Positions 44,195-52,826 of a stretch of DNA of 64,000 bases are shown here, in pieces. The translations under genes and the position numbers were made by a program. Source of the stretch: WQXF01 sp031552825. GTDB lineage: Bacteria; Bacillota; Clostridia; Christensenellales; Aristaeellaceae. Location of the stretch: contig JAVBMD010000019.1 of NCBI GenBank assembly GCA_031552825.1, forward strand, positions 62,001-126,000, read 5' to 3'. Numbering within the stretch: position 1 is the first letter of the stretch; each line of letters opens with the position of its first letter. The notes beneath the pieces are model-generated. The model made no database searches and was not told where the DNA came from. It saw only the letters and a list, made by a program, of their open reading frames with translations.

Positions 44195-44929
44195 TTGAGC
44201 AACAAAAAGAAATGGAAACTTTTTCTCCTGAATATGTTCATCATTCTCCTGAATATACTGCTGTTTTCTAAAGCCTTCCTGGGCTTGACGCTATTTGCGG
44301 GGTCGGCATTGACCCTCTCGCTTTCTTGGACCGCCGTGATAACCAGCGCCGTCGCGTTCGTCATGGGCAATAAGTCGCTTCTCAAGCCCAGCGAAACGCG
44401 CCTGCTTACGCAGGGCATGCATTCTTTGAGCGACTGCATTCCGGTGTTTCGGGAGGCGATTCATAACGGCGACGTCTTCGACGAAAACATTGTAAAGGCG
44501 ATCGAGCAGATCAAGCGCTTCGAGCGGAAGCAGGCGACGATTCACGACCTGCTGCTGCAAAAGTTTTCGCCCGATGAAATAAGCTTCCAGATGTTCAGCG
44601 GTGTTTTGCAGGAAATTGAAAACGTGATTTATGTCAATATGCGCAGCATCCTCAATAAACTCTCCGCGTTTGATATGGATGAGTATGAAAACATGCAGCG
44701 CCCCGGGTTTCAGGAAGACGAGTTCGCGCAGGAGCGGATGAGCATCTTTCGTGAATATATCGATTTCGTAAACAACGCCGTAAAGGTCAATGAGGATATC
44801 CTCTTGAAGCTGGATAGGTTGCTGCTGGAAATTTCCCGCTACAATAGCCTAGAGGATGGCGATGTGCAAAAACTGCCCGCGATGATGGAGATGGATGAGC
44901 TGATTAAGAACGCAAATCAATACAAATAG
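44195..44929 (+). CDS. XpaC-like membrane protein
   Basis: 244 residues from a TTG behind AGAGGG; no nearby ATG fits. Two N-terminal membrane helices (about 7-58) are followed by a long helical cytoplasmic region (about 70-240) rich in Glu/Lys/Ile. The layout resembles XpaC proteins, encoded beside TelA relatives in Bacillus (xpaC-yaaN). Similarity is by architecture more than by motif, so family assignment is moderate. It is first in a four-gene cluster that appears lower in GC than its surroundings. Confidence 0.65.
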   Translation: MSNKKKWKLFLLNMFIILLNILLFSKAFLGLTLFAGSALTLSLSWTAVITSAVAFVMGNKSLLKPSETRLLTQGMHSLSDCIPVFREAIHNGDVFDENIVKAIEQIKRFERKQATIHDLLLQKFSPDEISFQMFSGVLQEIENVIYVNMRSILNKLSAFDMDEYENMQRPGFQEDEFAQERMSIFREYIDFVNNAVKVNEDILLKLDRLLLEISRYNSLEDGDVQKLPAMMEMDELIKNANQYK

Positions 44930-44946
44930 CATGGAGGAAGTGAACT

Positions 44947-46644
44947 ATGAAAAAGGTTTTTGGAAATCATATCGTCAAGCTTGCGGCGATCGCCATTGTC
45001 GTCTTCGGCCTGATATTCGGGGTCATAACGGCGACCCAGAACTGGGGAAAGAGCACCAGCACCATCACGGTGGAGGCGTCCGCAAAAAAGCTGAACAACC
45101 TCTATAAAACCTTGCGCGTTAATCAGCTCATTCCCAAAAAGGATGCCAGCATCCCGAACTATGAGGATGAGGAAGACATGACGGTGCTTCCCGACATATC
45201 GCAGTTCCCCTTTATCGTAAACCCGGTTACCGATGATTTTATTACGATTTACGCATCGTGTGAAAAGGCCGGAGCGGGCTCTTTGAGCTGGCTGGCCGAG
45301 GTTGCGGAGGAATTCAATAAGGCCGGGAATACCGTCGAGGGAAAGCCCGTTTCGGTCGGCGTCCGCAACGTTCCGAGCAATATCGGCGCCGGTTTCATCT
45401 ATTCGGGCAAGTACACCCCGGATCTGTTCCTGCCGTCCAGCGAACTCTGGGGAAACATCGTCATCAGCAAGGGGAAAAACCTTGAGCTGATAGAAAAGCG
45501 CCTCGCGGGCAATGTCGCGGGCGTGGTTCTGTCCAAGAAAAAGCATGACGAGATGGCGCAAAAGCTCGGTACGCTGGATGAGAAAGCCATCGTTCAGGGC
45601 ATTTTGGGCGGAGAGCTTGTGATCGGATATACGGACGCCCTGTCCACCTCGGAGGGCCTGAATTTTATCTATACCGCGCTGCAAGTATTCGATGGCAACA
45701 ATCCGCTTGGCGAGGCCTCCATTTTGCAGCTGAAGAAATTTCAGGACAATATCCCCTACGTCGCGTACGATGCCGCGCAGTTGAAGGACTCCGCGCTGAG
45801 CGGCACGCTTAACGGCTTTGTTTCGGATTATCAGACGTATGTAAGCGCGCCGGAGCTCAAATCTTCCTTCGTTTTTATCCCCTTCGGCATCCGGCATGAT
45901 CTGCCGGTTTACGCGGCGGAGGGGCTGTCGGCGTTTAAAAAGCAAATCGCCGCCAAGCTGGTGGACCATTGTAAGACGCCCGGGTCGCAAAAGAAGGCGG
46001 CGGATCGGGGGTATAATGGCCTGGAGGATTACGCGTGCGCATCCGCACAGCCGGACGGAGCCACCGTATTGCAGGTACAAGAGGCCTGGAAACGGGAAAA
46101 GAACGGCACGCGCGACTTGACCGCCGTATTCGTGGCGGATATCTCCGGCAGCATGGAGGGCTCGCCGCTTTTGAAATTAAAGGCGAGCTTGAACCGAGCG
46201 GCGACGGTGATCGATGCCAATACCAACATCGGCCTAGTTACCTTCTCAGACGAAGTGAACATCGCGCTGCCCATCGCGAAATTTGACCAGACGCAAAAGG
46301 CATATTTCTTAAGCGCGGTGAAGGCGATGCGCTCCGGCGGCGCGACCGCGATGTTTGATTCGATCGTCGTCGCGGAAAAAATGCTGATCGACGCGCAGCA
46401 GCTAAACCCCAACACGAAGCTCATGCTGTTCGTTTTGACGGACGGAGAAACCAACCGCGGATACGCCTTCGAGCAGGTTGAGAAAATCACGCTCGACCTG
46501 CGCATTCCGATTTACACAATTGGCTACAACGCGGATATCGACGTGCTGCAACAGATATCCGACATCAATGAGGCCGCCACGATGAACGCGGAGACCGATA
46601 ATGTCATCTACAAATTAGAAAGCCTGTTTAACGCGCAGATGTAG
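44947..46644 (+). CDS. Membrane-anchored fusion of solute-binding-like domain and VWA domain
   Basis: 565 residues. One signal anchor (about 8-30) precedes a periplasmic-binding-like region (about 75-375, ITIYASCEKAGAGSLSWLAEVAEEF, SDYQTYVSAPEL). The VWA domain spans about 390-565 with a complete MIDAS: DISGS at 398-402, then TAMFDS and LTDGETN. It should sit outside the cell and bind a ligand through one domain and a metal-dependent partner through the other. It starts 17 nt after the XpaC-like gene. Confidence 0.8.
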   Translation: MKKVFGNHIVKLAAIAIVVFGLIFGVITATQNWGKSTSTITVEASAKKLNNLYKTLRVNQLIPKKDASIPNYEDEEDMTVLPDISQFPFIVNPVTDDFITIYASCEKAGAGSLSWLAEVAEEFNKAGNTVEGKPVSVGVRNVPSNIGAGFIYSGKYTPDLFLPSSELWGNIVISKGKNLELIEKRLAGNVAGVVLSKKKHDEMAQKLGTLDEKAIVQGILGGELVIGYTDALSTSEGLNFIYTALQVFDGNNPLGEASILQLKKFQDNIPYVAYDAAQLKDSALSGTLNGFVSDYQTYVSAPELKSSFVFIPFGIRHDLPVYAAEGLSAFKKQIAAKLVDHCKTPGSQKKAADRGYNGLEDYACASAQPDGATVLQVQEAWKREKNGTRDLTAVFVADISGSMEGSPLLKLKASLNRAATVIDANTNIGLVTFSDEVNIALPIAKFDQTQKAYFLSAVKAMRSGGATAMFDSIVVAEKMLIDAQQLNPNTKLMLFVLTDGETNRGYAFEQVEKITLDLRIPIYTIGYNADIDVLQQISDINEAATMNAETDNVIYKLESLFNAQM

Positions 46645-46677
46645 CGCAAATACGCGCATAAGGGAGGGCAATGACGT

Positions 46678-47802
46678 ATGATTATGCAGATTGTGAATAC
46701 CGACGAGCTGAAAAAGGAAGTTGAGGCGGAGGTACAGCCGGAGGCGGAGCAGGCCGCGGAAATCCAAAGGCAAGCGGCGCAGAACGCCGCGGAGATTATG
46801 GAGCTGGATTTGGAAGCGCTCAGCGAAAAGCGCAAAATACTAAAATCCATCGATGATTTTGCGCTGGACACGCTGCACAACTCCGCGCGCAAAAATACGC
46901 TGCTGCAAACCACCGTCGGCAATCTCTCCCAAGCCGGGGAAGAAGGCGGCATCGTGTCAAACGGCCTTGCCGATTTGCACAGGGAGATCAAGGACCTGGA
47001 TCCGTCGTTTTTGGATTTTACCAAGGAAGGAATTCTTGGGAAAATATTCAACCCGGTTCGGCGCTATTTCGAGAAATACGAGCGCGCGGACGGCGCGATT
47101 CGCGACATCATCGTGGCGCTCGATAAAGGCAAGAGCACGCTGAAAAACGATAATACCACCTTGGATTTAGAAGAAGAAGCGCTGCGCGAGATAAGCAAAA
47201 AACTGAGCGCGGAGCTTGCGCTGGGCATGGCGATGGATGCGGAAATTGCCGAGCAAATAGCGCGCGCGGAGCTCGCGCAGGTAAGCGAGGAGAAGATTCG
47301 CTTTGTGACGGAGGAAGTCTTGTTCCCGCTGCGCCAACGCATTATGGATATGCAGCAAATGGCGGTCGTCAACCATCAGGGAATTATCGCGATGGAAGTC
47401 GTCAAGCGCAACAACAAGGAACTGATTCGCGGCGTTGACCGGGCGAAAACCGTTACGGTGACGGCGCTGCGCACGGCGGTGATGGTGGCGAGCGCTTTGT
47501 ACAACCAGAAGGTAGTTTTGCGCAAAATCACCCTGCTGAACGAAACCACCAGCGACCTGATCGCCTCAACCAGCAGGATACTCAAGGAGCAGGGCACGGC
47601 GATTCAAAAGCAGGCGACGGAAAGCACCCTGTCGCCGGAGGTATTAAAGCAAGCTTTTCAGGATGCGATCACGGCGCTTGAAGATATTTCCGCCTTTAAA
47701 CAGCAAGCGCTGCCGAAAATGCAGGAAACCGTCGCGCAGTTCAGAACGATGGCGGAGGTCGGCGAGCGGGAGATTGCCCGGCTGGAAAGAGCCGAGGCGT
47801 GA
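46678..47802 (+). CDS. TelA/KlaA/YaaN family toxic-anion resistance protein
   Basis: 374 residues, soluble and almost wholly alpha-helical. Typical family stretches are LLQTTVGNLSQAGEEGG, EVLFPLRQRIMDMQQMAVVNHQGI and KTVTVTALRTAVMVASAL. Relatives were named for tellurite resistance, but the mechanism is unknown. Its C-terminal half has heptad-like spacing. It follows the VWA gene by 33 nt behind GGAGGG. Confidence 0.87.
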   Translation: MIMQIVNTDELKKEVEAEVQPEAEQAAEIQRQAAQNAAEIMELDLEALSEKRKILKSIDDFALDTLHNSARKNTLLQTTVGNLSQAGEEGGIVSNGLADLHREIKDLDPSFLDFTKEGILGKIFNPVRRYFEKYERADGAIRDIIVALDKGKSTLKNDNTTLDLEEEALREISKKLSAELALGMAMDAEIAEQIARAELAQVSEEKIRFVTEEVLFPLRQRIMDMQQMAVVNHQGIIAMEVVKRNNKELIRGVDRAKTVTVTALRTAVMVASALYNQKVVLRKITLLNETTSDLIASTSRILKEQGTAIQKQATESTLSPEVLKQAFQDAITALEDISAFKQQALPKMQETVAQFRTMAEVGEREIARLERAEA

Positions 47803-47876
47803 ATCCCTAGCGAAAGCCGTGCTTTGAAAAGGGCGCGCATGAAAATGAGCGTGCATGAAGTGGAGGAAGAAGTAAA

Positions 47877-48905
47877 GTGAAACGAAGAGGAATCATTCTG
47901 CTGACGCTGATGATTTGCGCGATGAATTTTATCGCCATCGACGCGTCTGCGTCCGGCTCGCGTGAAACGCTAAAGGTCTATAACGCCAGCGAATATATGG
48001 ACAGAACGACGATTGCCGATTTTGAGAAGGAATTCAACATTCAGGTCGTCTATGACGAGTTTGAATCCAACGAGGAAATGTACGCGGCCATTGTCAGCAA
48101 TCCCAAGGCATACGATATCCTGATTCCATCCGATTACACCATCGACCGCCTGATAAAAGAAAATCGGCTGGCAAAAATCGATCCGGCGAAAATCCCCAAC
48201 CTCGCGCATATTGCGCCCGAGTACTTAAACCCCGTATACGATCCCACGAACGAGTATGTCGTTCCCTACATGGTGGGAACCTTGGGCATCTTGTACAACA
48301 AAAGCCGCGTGTTTGAGCCGGTGGAGAGTTGGTCGGCCTTGTGGGATCCGCAATACGGCGGCGAGATTTTGATGTGGGACTCGATGCGCGACGTGATCGG
48401 GGCCGCCCTGAAAATGACTGGGTACAGCCTCAACACCAATGCGGACGGCGAATTGGCTGAGGCAAAGGCGCGATTGGCCGCGCAGCGTTCGCTCGTCAAG
48501 GCCTATGGCGGCGATGAAATCCGCGATATGATGGTGGCGGATGAGGGCATTTTGGCGCTGGTGTATTCCGGCGACGCGAAAACCGCGATCGACGAGAACC
48601 CCAGGCTGGCCTACGTGATCCCGCGGGAAGGATCGAACAAGTGGGTGGATGGGTTTGTGATCGCGAAGGACACCGAGCATATGGAAGCGGCGCAAAACTT
48701 TATCAACTTCATGTGCCGCCCCAATATCGCGGTAAGAAATATGACCGAAACCGGCTACACATCCCCGGTTCCCGGGGCATGGTCGGAATTTGGCGGGAAC
48801 AAGATTATGTTCCCTTCGGCACAGGATCTTGAGCGCTGCGAGGCGTTCTTGTACAGCGCGGAAGCAACAAAAAAGTACGATGCCCTGTGGCGGGAAATCC
48901 GATAG
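47877..48905 (+). CDS. Exported PotD-like solute-binding protein without a transporter
   Basis: 342 residues from a GTG behind GGAGG. Signal peptide to about residue 26 (AIDASAS). The rest matches the spermidine/putrescine-binding fold: LKVYNASEYMD, YDILIPSDYTIDRLI, YMVGTLGILYNKSRVFEP, CRPNIAVRNMTETGY. No ABC permease or ATPase is adjacent, which suggests that it serves as a sensor or delivers ligand to the VWA fusion protein. No lipobox Cys is seen. Confidence 0.88.
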   Translation: MKRRGIILLTLMICAMNFIAIDASASGSRETLKVYNASEYMDRTTIADFEKEFNIQVVYDEFESNEEMYAAIVSNPKAYDILIPSDYTIDRLIKENRLAKIDPAKIPNLAHIAPEYLNPVYDPTNEYVVPYMVGTLGILYNKSRVFEPVESWSALWDPQYGGEILMWDSMRDVIGAALKMTGYSLNTNADGELAEAKARLAAQRSLVKAYGGDEIRDMMVADEGILALVYSGDAKTAIDENPRLAYVIPREGSNKWVDGFVIAKDTEHMEAAQNFINFMCRPNIAVRNMTETGYTSPVPGAWSEFGGNKIMFPSAQDLERCEAFLYSAEATKKYDALWREIR

Positions 48906-48931
48906 CGCCGGATGCTCGACGCGCGCCGCGC

Positions 48932-49639
48932 CTAGATGTGCAGCCGCCTGCGAATCTGCTCTTTGACGGCTTCGTTGTGATCGATTTCAAAGAGCAGCAG
49001 CGCAATCGCCAAGCACGGGAGCATAACAAACGGCGACCAAGTTAGCCGAATAGTGCTCTGCGAATATAGGTCGCAAACGACCTCGATGCCGCCAACCAGC
49101 AGAATTACGCCGCCCAGAACCACCGATATTTTTTGCAGCAGGCGCAGCTTTGCGCGCACCAACACCTCCACGGTGAGCAGCAACAGCGCGCCGCAGAGCA
49201 CCACCAGCGGCAGCGCCAGCGGCAAATACCAGCCGCCGCGCCCGCTCCATAAGTAGATCAGCAGCAGGTAAAGCGCCAAGGCCGCGCTATCCGCCGCGAT
49301 GCAAAAGGGCAGCACCGCGCGGCGCAGCACCACCGGTGAAAGGATGCAAACCCACAGCATGCCCAGCGCTCCCACCACATAGGCAGACCAAGTGATCCGC
49401 CCCCCCAGCAGCAGATTTACGAGCAGGCACAGCGCTGCGGGCAACCCCAGCAGTATGCTGCCCAGCACGACCGCATAGCGTCGGCTTCCTTTCTCCTCCA
49501 ACGATTCGGCGGGCGGCGGGTAGGGTCTAGGCGCGTTTGGATCCGGCGGAGCGGCGGGGTTTTGCACCGGCACGCCGCATAGCGGGCACCGCATCTCTGA
49601 GGCCGCCAGTTCTACGCCACATTGCACACAATAACTCAT
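48932..49639 (-). CDS. DUF6320-like zinc-ribbon membrane protein
   Basis: 235 residues from an ATG behind CAGGAG; a GTG at 49648 would overlap the upstream stop. The N-terminus holds one zinc ribbon (YCVQCG..MRCPLCG), then a Pro-rich linker, then about six membrane helices (residues 60-220). It follows the acyltransferase gene by 5 nt, so the two likely act together. No biochemical role is known. Confidence 0.72.
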   Translation of the reverse strand: MSYCVQCGVELAASEMRCPLCGVPVQNPAAPPDPNAPRPYPPPAESLEEKGSRRYAVVLGSILLGLPAALCLLVNLLLGGRITWSAYVVGALGMLWVCILSPVVLRRAVLPFCIAADSAALALYLLLIYLWSGRGGWYLPLALPLVVLCGALLLLTVEVLVRAKLRLLQKISVVLGGVILLVGGIEVVCDLYSQSTIRLTWSPFVMLPCLAIALLLFEIDHNEAVKEQIRRRLHI

Positions 49640-49644
49640 CTCGC

Positions 49645-50937
49645 TCACTCCTGATTGCTCTCGATTTGGACGGGGATGCCCTCTTTGACCAGAAAGGAAA
49701 AGAACGCGCGCTCTAGGAAGCTTTCCTGTATGTTGCGCGAGAAGGTAAGGACCAACGCATCTTCATAGCTAATGGCGGCGCATTGCGACCGCGCCCCTTG
49801 GGCGGTACCCAAAATAAGGTCGAAGCGCCGGATGTGGGGCCGCATTGCTTCCGGCAGCGCCACCGCCCCCAAGTTGGTCAACGTGCTGCTAAAGCGGCTT
49901 TCACCGAGCATCGTGTAAGCGATGCGCAGCACCAAGTTTTTGAGAAACAGCGGCGTGACGCGCAAGAGGGGGTTCCGCTCGCTGGCTACGTTGCTGGCGA
50001 CGCTGGCGTTGAGAAACTTCTCGTGCAGCCGATAGCGCAAAGAATGAGACGTCAGCGTCAGGATCTCTTCAAATGTGTAATGCCCATAGCGCGGATCGAT
50101 GCCTATGTTGACCATATAGGAAAAGTTCCGAAGCGTGTTCGTTGGGTAAAAACGCCGCAGGTTGACCGGCACCGATACCCGGACCGGGCGCATGCGCCGA
50201 GGGCTTTCCGCGCGGAAGATCTGCAGCAGCGCATAGAGCTGCACCGAAACTAGGTATTCCGTCAACGATACCTTGTGTCCCCGCGCCACCGCCAGCGCTT
50301 TGTTCAGCGGCAGGATGCCCGTCACCACATGCATCGTTCCCGGCGGCACCGGCGTGCCGGGCATCACCCATGCGCGCGCTTCCTTTCGGCTATCCTGCAC
50401 CGCCAAATTCGCATATTTGCGGTAAGCGTCTTCGGTTTCCGCCGTCATGACCGGCTCATTCAGCGGGAGCACGCCCTCGTCCGTGGGCACGTCTACACCG
50501 CCCAGCCGAAGGTACTGTGCCAGCAGCGTTTTGAAAAAGATCAGCGCGCCGCCTCCGTCCGAAAGCGCGTGAAACACCTCCAGCGAAATGCGGTTGCGGT
50601 AGGGGATAACCCGGAACAAGTAGTGTCCGTTTTCCTTGCTGTAGGTACGCAAGCGGAAGCAGGGATACGCACCCTCGGCATGCAGCCGGCACGGCGCTTG
50701 ATTGGGCTCCAAATAGTACCAGAACACGCCGGTGCGCAGGCGCACCGCGAAGCTTTCAAAGCGCGGAAGAACCTGCCGCAGCGCTTCAAGCAGCCGTGGT
50801 TCATCCACTTCATCATGCAAAGCGGCGGCAATACGGAACATTGGCGTCCAGTTCCGGGTGCGCACCGCCGGGTAGATCTTTGCCGCGTTGTCCAAGCGAT
50901 ACCACCGTCGCTTGCCCGCCGATCCTTGCGCTGTCAA
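49645..50937 (-). CDS. Condensation-domain/alcohol acetyltransferase-like acyltransferase
   Basis: 430 residues from a TTG behind AGAAGGAGG. The catalytic HxxxDG is HALSDGG near residue 130, as in CoA-dependent and NRPS condensation-type acyltransferases; SVPVNLRRFYPTNTLRNFS resembles the second family motif. It probably acylates an alcohol or lipid, using a CoA or carrier donor. The coupled zinc-ribbon membrane protein and divergent esterase suggest an acylation/deacylation pair. Confidence 0.8.
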   Translation of the reverse strand: MTAQGSAGKRRWYRLDNAAKIYPAVRTRNWTPMFRIAAALHDEVDEPRLLEALRQVLPRFESFAVRLRTGVFWYYLEPNQAPCRLHAEGAYPCFRLRTYSKENGHYLFRVIPYRNRISLEVFHALSDGGGALIFFKTLLAQYLRLGGVDVPTDEGVLPLNEPVMTAETEDAYRKYANLAVQDSRKEARAWVMPGTPVPPGTMHVVTGILPLNKALAVARGHKVSLTEYLVSVQLYALLQIFRAESPRRMRPVRVSVPVNLRRFYPTNTLRNFSYMVNIGIDPRYGHYTFEEILTLTSHSLRYRLHEKFLNASVASNVASERNPLLRVTPLFLKNLVLRIAYTMLGESRFSSTLTNLGAVALPEAMRPHIRRFDLILGTAQGARSQCAAISYEDALVLTFSRNIQESFLERAFFSFLVKEGIPVQIESNQE

Positions 50938-51081
50938 ATGCAGTTCCTCCTTCTGTAGGCGTTACTCGTACATTTTACCACAATTTTAGTATATCACGAA
51001 ATCCTTGAAATCGCCTGCCATTGTGTGCGCATGGTTGCGGCAGTGCGCAGTTCGCCGAAATATTGTCGAGGAGGCGGTTCT

Positions 51082-51978
51082 ATGCCCTCCCCAAGAGCTG
51101 CGCGCAGCATGGTGCTGATGCGCAGCATGCGACCTATCATTTCTCAACTGAGCGACACGGCGCAACGGGTTGGGATGGATGCTTCCGGCCTGTTGCTCTT
51201 GCCGATGCGCGGCATTCGCGGCCGCATCGTGCGGATACACGAGCACGCCCTAGGACTGTGGCTGACGCCCAAGGTCTTCGCCTCCGACCGGCATGCCGTG
51301 CTATACCTGCACGGCGGCGCGTATGTATCGGGAGGCTTGCCGTATGCGCGCATCCTCGGTTCGTGCATCACGGGGGTGAGCGGCCTTGCCACGCTCGCTG
51401 TCGCGTACCGTTTGGCGCCGGAGCATCCTTTCCCTGCCGCGCTGGAGGACGTGTACGCCGCGTGGCTGCAACTGCGAACCCGTGGATACGCGGCGGAAAA
51501 CATCGCCATTGTGGGGGAAAGCGCTGGCGGCGGTTTGGCGTTGGCGCTGACGATGTGGCTGCGCGACGCGGGCGAAACCCTGCCTGGCGCCGTGGTGTGC
51601 ATGTCGCCTTGGGCGGATTTGCGCTGCCCCGTTGCCGGTGCCGAGGCGTTGGCGGAAAGCGATCCCTCGCTCGATGTGCTGGCGCTGCGACAGACCGCGC
51701 TGAAATACGCGCCCGAAGCGTTGCTTGACCATCCGCTGATTTCGCCGGTCAACGGCGACTACACCGGCTTTCCGCCGGTGCTGCTGCAGGTTGGCGGGGC
51801 GGAGGTGCTGCTCGGCGACAGCCAGCGCGTGGCGCGGCGCATGCGGGATGTCGGCGCCCCGGTGACGCTGGAGGTCTATCCGGACATGTGCCACGTTTTT
51901 CAAATTTACGGCTGGCAGGAATCCCGCCACGCATTGTCGCGAATCGGCGTGTTTTTACGGCAAATACAGCTGGCTTAG
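51082..51978 (+). CDS. Alpha/beta-hydrolase (hormone-sensitive-lipase family esterase)
   Basis: 298 residues from an ATG behind GAGGAGG. HGGAYVSGG is the oxyanion hole near residue 75, GESAGGG the nucleophile near 155, and the Asp/His pair lies near 245/275 (YPDMCHVFQ). This is the HSL/Aes family, acting on short acyl esters. Divergent from the acyltransferase gene across about 144 nt. Confidence 0.92.
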   Translation: MPSPRAARSMVLMRSMRPIISQLSDTAQRVGMDASGLLLLPMRGIRGRIVRIHEHALGLWLTPKVFASDRHAVLYLHGGAYVSGGLPYARILGSCITGVSGLATLAVAYRLAPEHPFPAALEDVYAAWLQLRTRGYAAENIAIVGESAGGGLALALTMWLRDAGETLPGAVVCMSPWADLRCPVAGAEALAESDPSLDVLALRQTALKYAPEALLDHPLISPVNGDYTGFPPVLLQVGGAEVLLGDSQRVARRMRDVGAPVTLEVYPDMCHVFQIYGWQESRHALSRIGVFLRQIQLA

Positions 51979-51996
51979 TGTCCTGGCGACGAATCG

Positions 51997-52032
51997 TTTC
52001 CGCGCGAAGATCTATTTCCGCGCGAAGATCTT
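51997..52032 (+). repeat. Tandem 18-nt duplication upstream of hsp20
   Basis: TTTCCGCGCGAAGATCTA is followed directly by TTTCCGCGCGAAGATCTT. The second copy runs into the -35 box. It looks like a recent duplication. Confidence 0.85.
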
Positions 52033-52058
52033 GACAAAAATGCGTGGCGTGCTATAAT
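52031..52058 (+). promoter_or_regulatory. hsp20 promoter
   Basis: TTGACA (52031-52036), 16-nt spacer, perfect TATAAT (52053-52058). Confidence 0.88.
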
Positions 52059-52062
52059 TATG

Positions 52063-52089
52063 TTAGCACTCAACGAGCGAGAGTGCTAA
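52063..52089 (+). promoter_or_regulatory. CIRCE element (HrcA operator)
   Basis: TTAGCACTC (52063-52071), 9-nt spacer, GAGTGCTAA (52081-52089): a perfect CIRCE match, 4 nt after the -10 box. HrcA would repress hsp20 until heat shock releases it. Confidence 0.97.
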
Positions 52090-52134
52090 CAAGAAAACCG
52101 AACTTGTACGAGCGAATGAAAGGAGTTGTTTGGT

Positions 52135-52584
52135 ATGGCAGGGTTGGTTCCGTTTAATCATCGCAACGGGTTGTCCGCTAGAAACACGGGTCGTGGCGAT
52201 CTATTTGGCATGCTCGACGATTTCTTCAACGACAGCTGGCTGCCTAGAAGAAGCCTGATGAGCGACACGTTTAAGCTGGATGTGCGAGAGGAAGAGAAGG
52301 GATATGTCGTCGAGGCGGAAGTCCCCGGCGCAAAGCGGGAGGAGATTACCCTTTCGCTGGAAAACAGTTGCTTGACGTTGGGTGTCAACCGAAGCGAGGA
52401 GAATACGCAAAAGCAAAAAAATTACTTGCATCAGGAGCGCCGGATCACCTCCATGCAGCGATCCATCTACCTGCCCGACGCGCAAGAAGAAGGCACGACG
52501 GCCAAATTGGAAGAAGGCATACTCACGATTCACGTGCCCAAGGCGGAAAAGGATCAGCAGCAGCGCCGAATCGCGATTGAGTAA
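52135..52584 (+). CDS. Small heat-shock protein, Hsp20/alpha-crystallin family
   Basis: 149 residues from an ATG behind AAAGGAG. The alpha-crystallin domain spans about 45-145 (FKLDVREEEKGYVVEAEVPGAKREEI); the family A-x-x-x-(G)-x-L groove is LEEGILTIHVPK. It holds unfolding proteins for later refolding. Controlled by HrcA through the CIRCE site at 52063; direct hsp20 control by HrcA is uncommon but seen in Firmicutes. Confidence 0.95.
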   Translation: MAGLVPFNHRNGLSARNTGRGDLFGMLDDFFNDSWLPRRSLMSDTFKLDVREEEKGYVVEAEVPGAKREEITLSLENSCLTLGVNRSEENTQKQKNYLHQERRITSMQRSIYLPDAQEEGTTAKLEEGILTIHVPKAEKDQQQRRIAIE

Positions 52585-52616
52585 AACGCGTTGCCAAGGC
52601 GGTTCAGACCATCGTC

Positions 52617-52661
52617 AAAGCGTCCATTTCGAGCGCGAAAAGCGCAAGAGATGGACGCTTT
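52617..52661 (+). terminator. Probable terminator after hsp20
   Basis: AAAGCGTCCAT (52617-52627) pairs perfectly over 11 bp with ATGGACGCTTT (52651-52661), and GCGC/GCGC forms an inner stem. The T-run is short. Confidence 0.7.
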
Positions 52662-52750
52662 GTTGTAATGACAAAGGGAACGATTATCGTTCCTCCACTG
52701 TTTTGGTCAATCGGTCAATAATTTTCGGCTCCGATGGGATTATTTTCTGT

Positions 52751-52798
52751 TTGCATTTCGTTCGCATCTATGCTAAACTTTAAACGAACAAAAGTTCT
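52751..52798 (+). promoter_or_regulatory. dinB promoter with LexA (SOS) box
   Basis: TTGCAT (52751-52756), 17-nt spacer, TAAACT (52774-52779), then CGAACAAAAGTTCT (52785-52798), which matches the Gram-positive LexA site GAAC-N4-GTTC. LexA would repress dinB until DNA damage. Confidence 0.88.
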
Positions 52799-52826
52799 CG
52801 TTAAAGTTGTTGAAGAGGTGGCGAAG

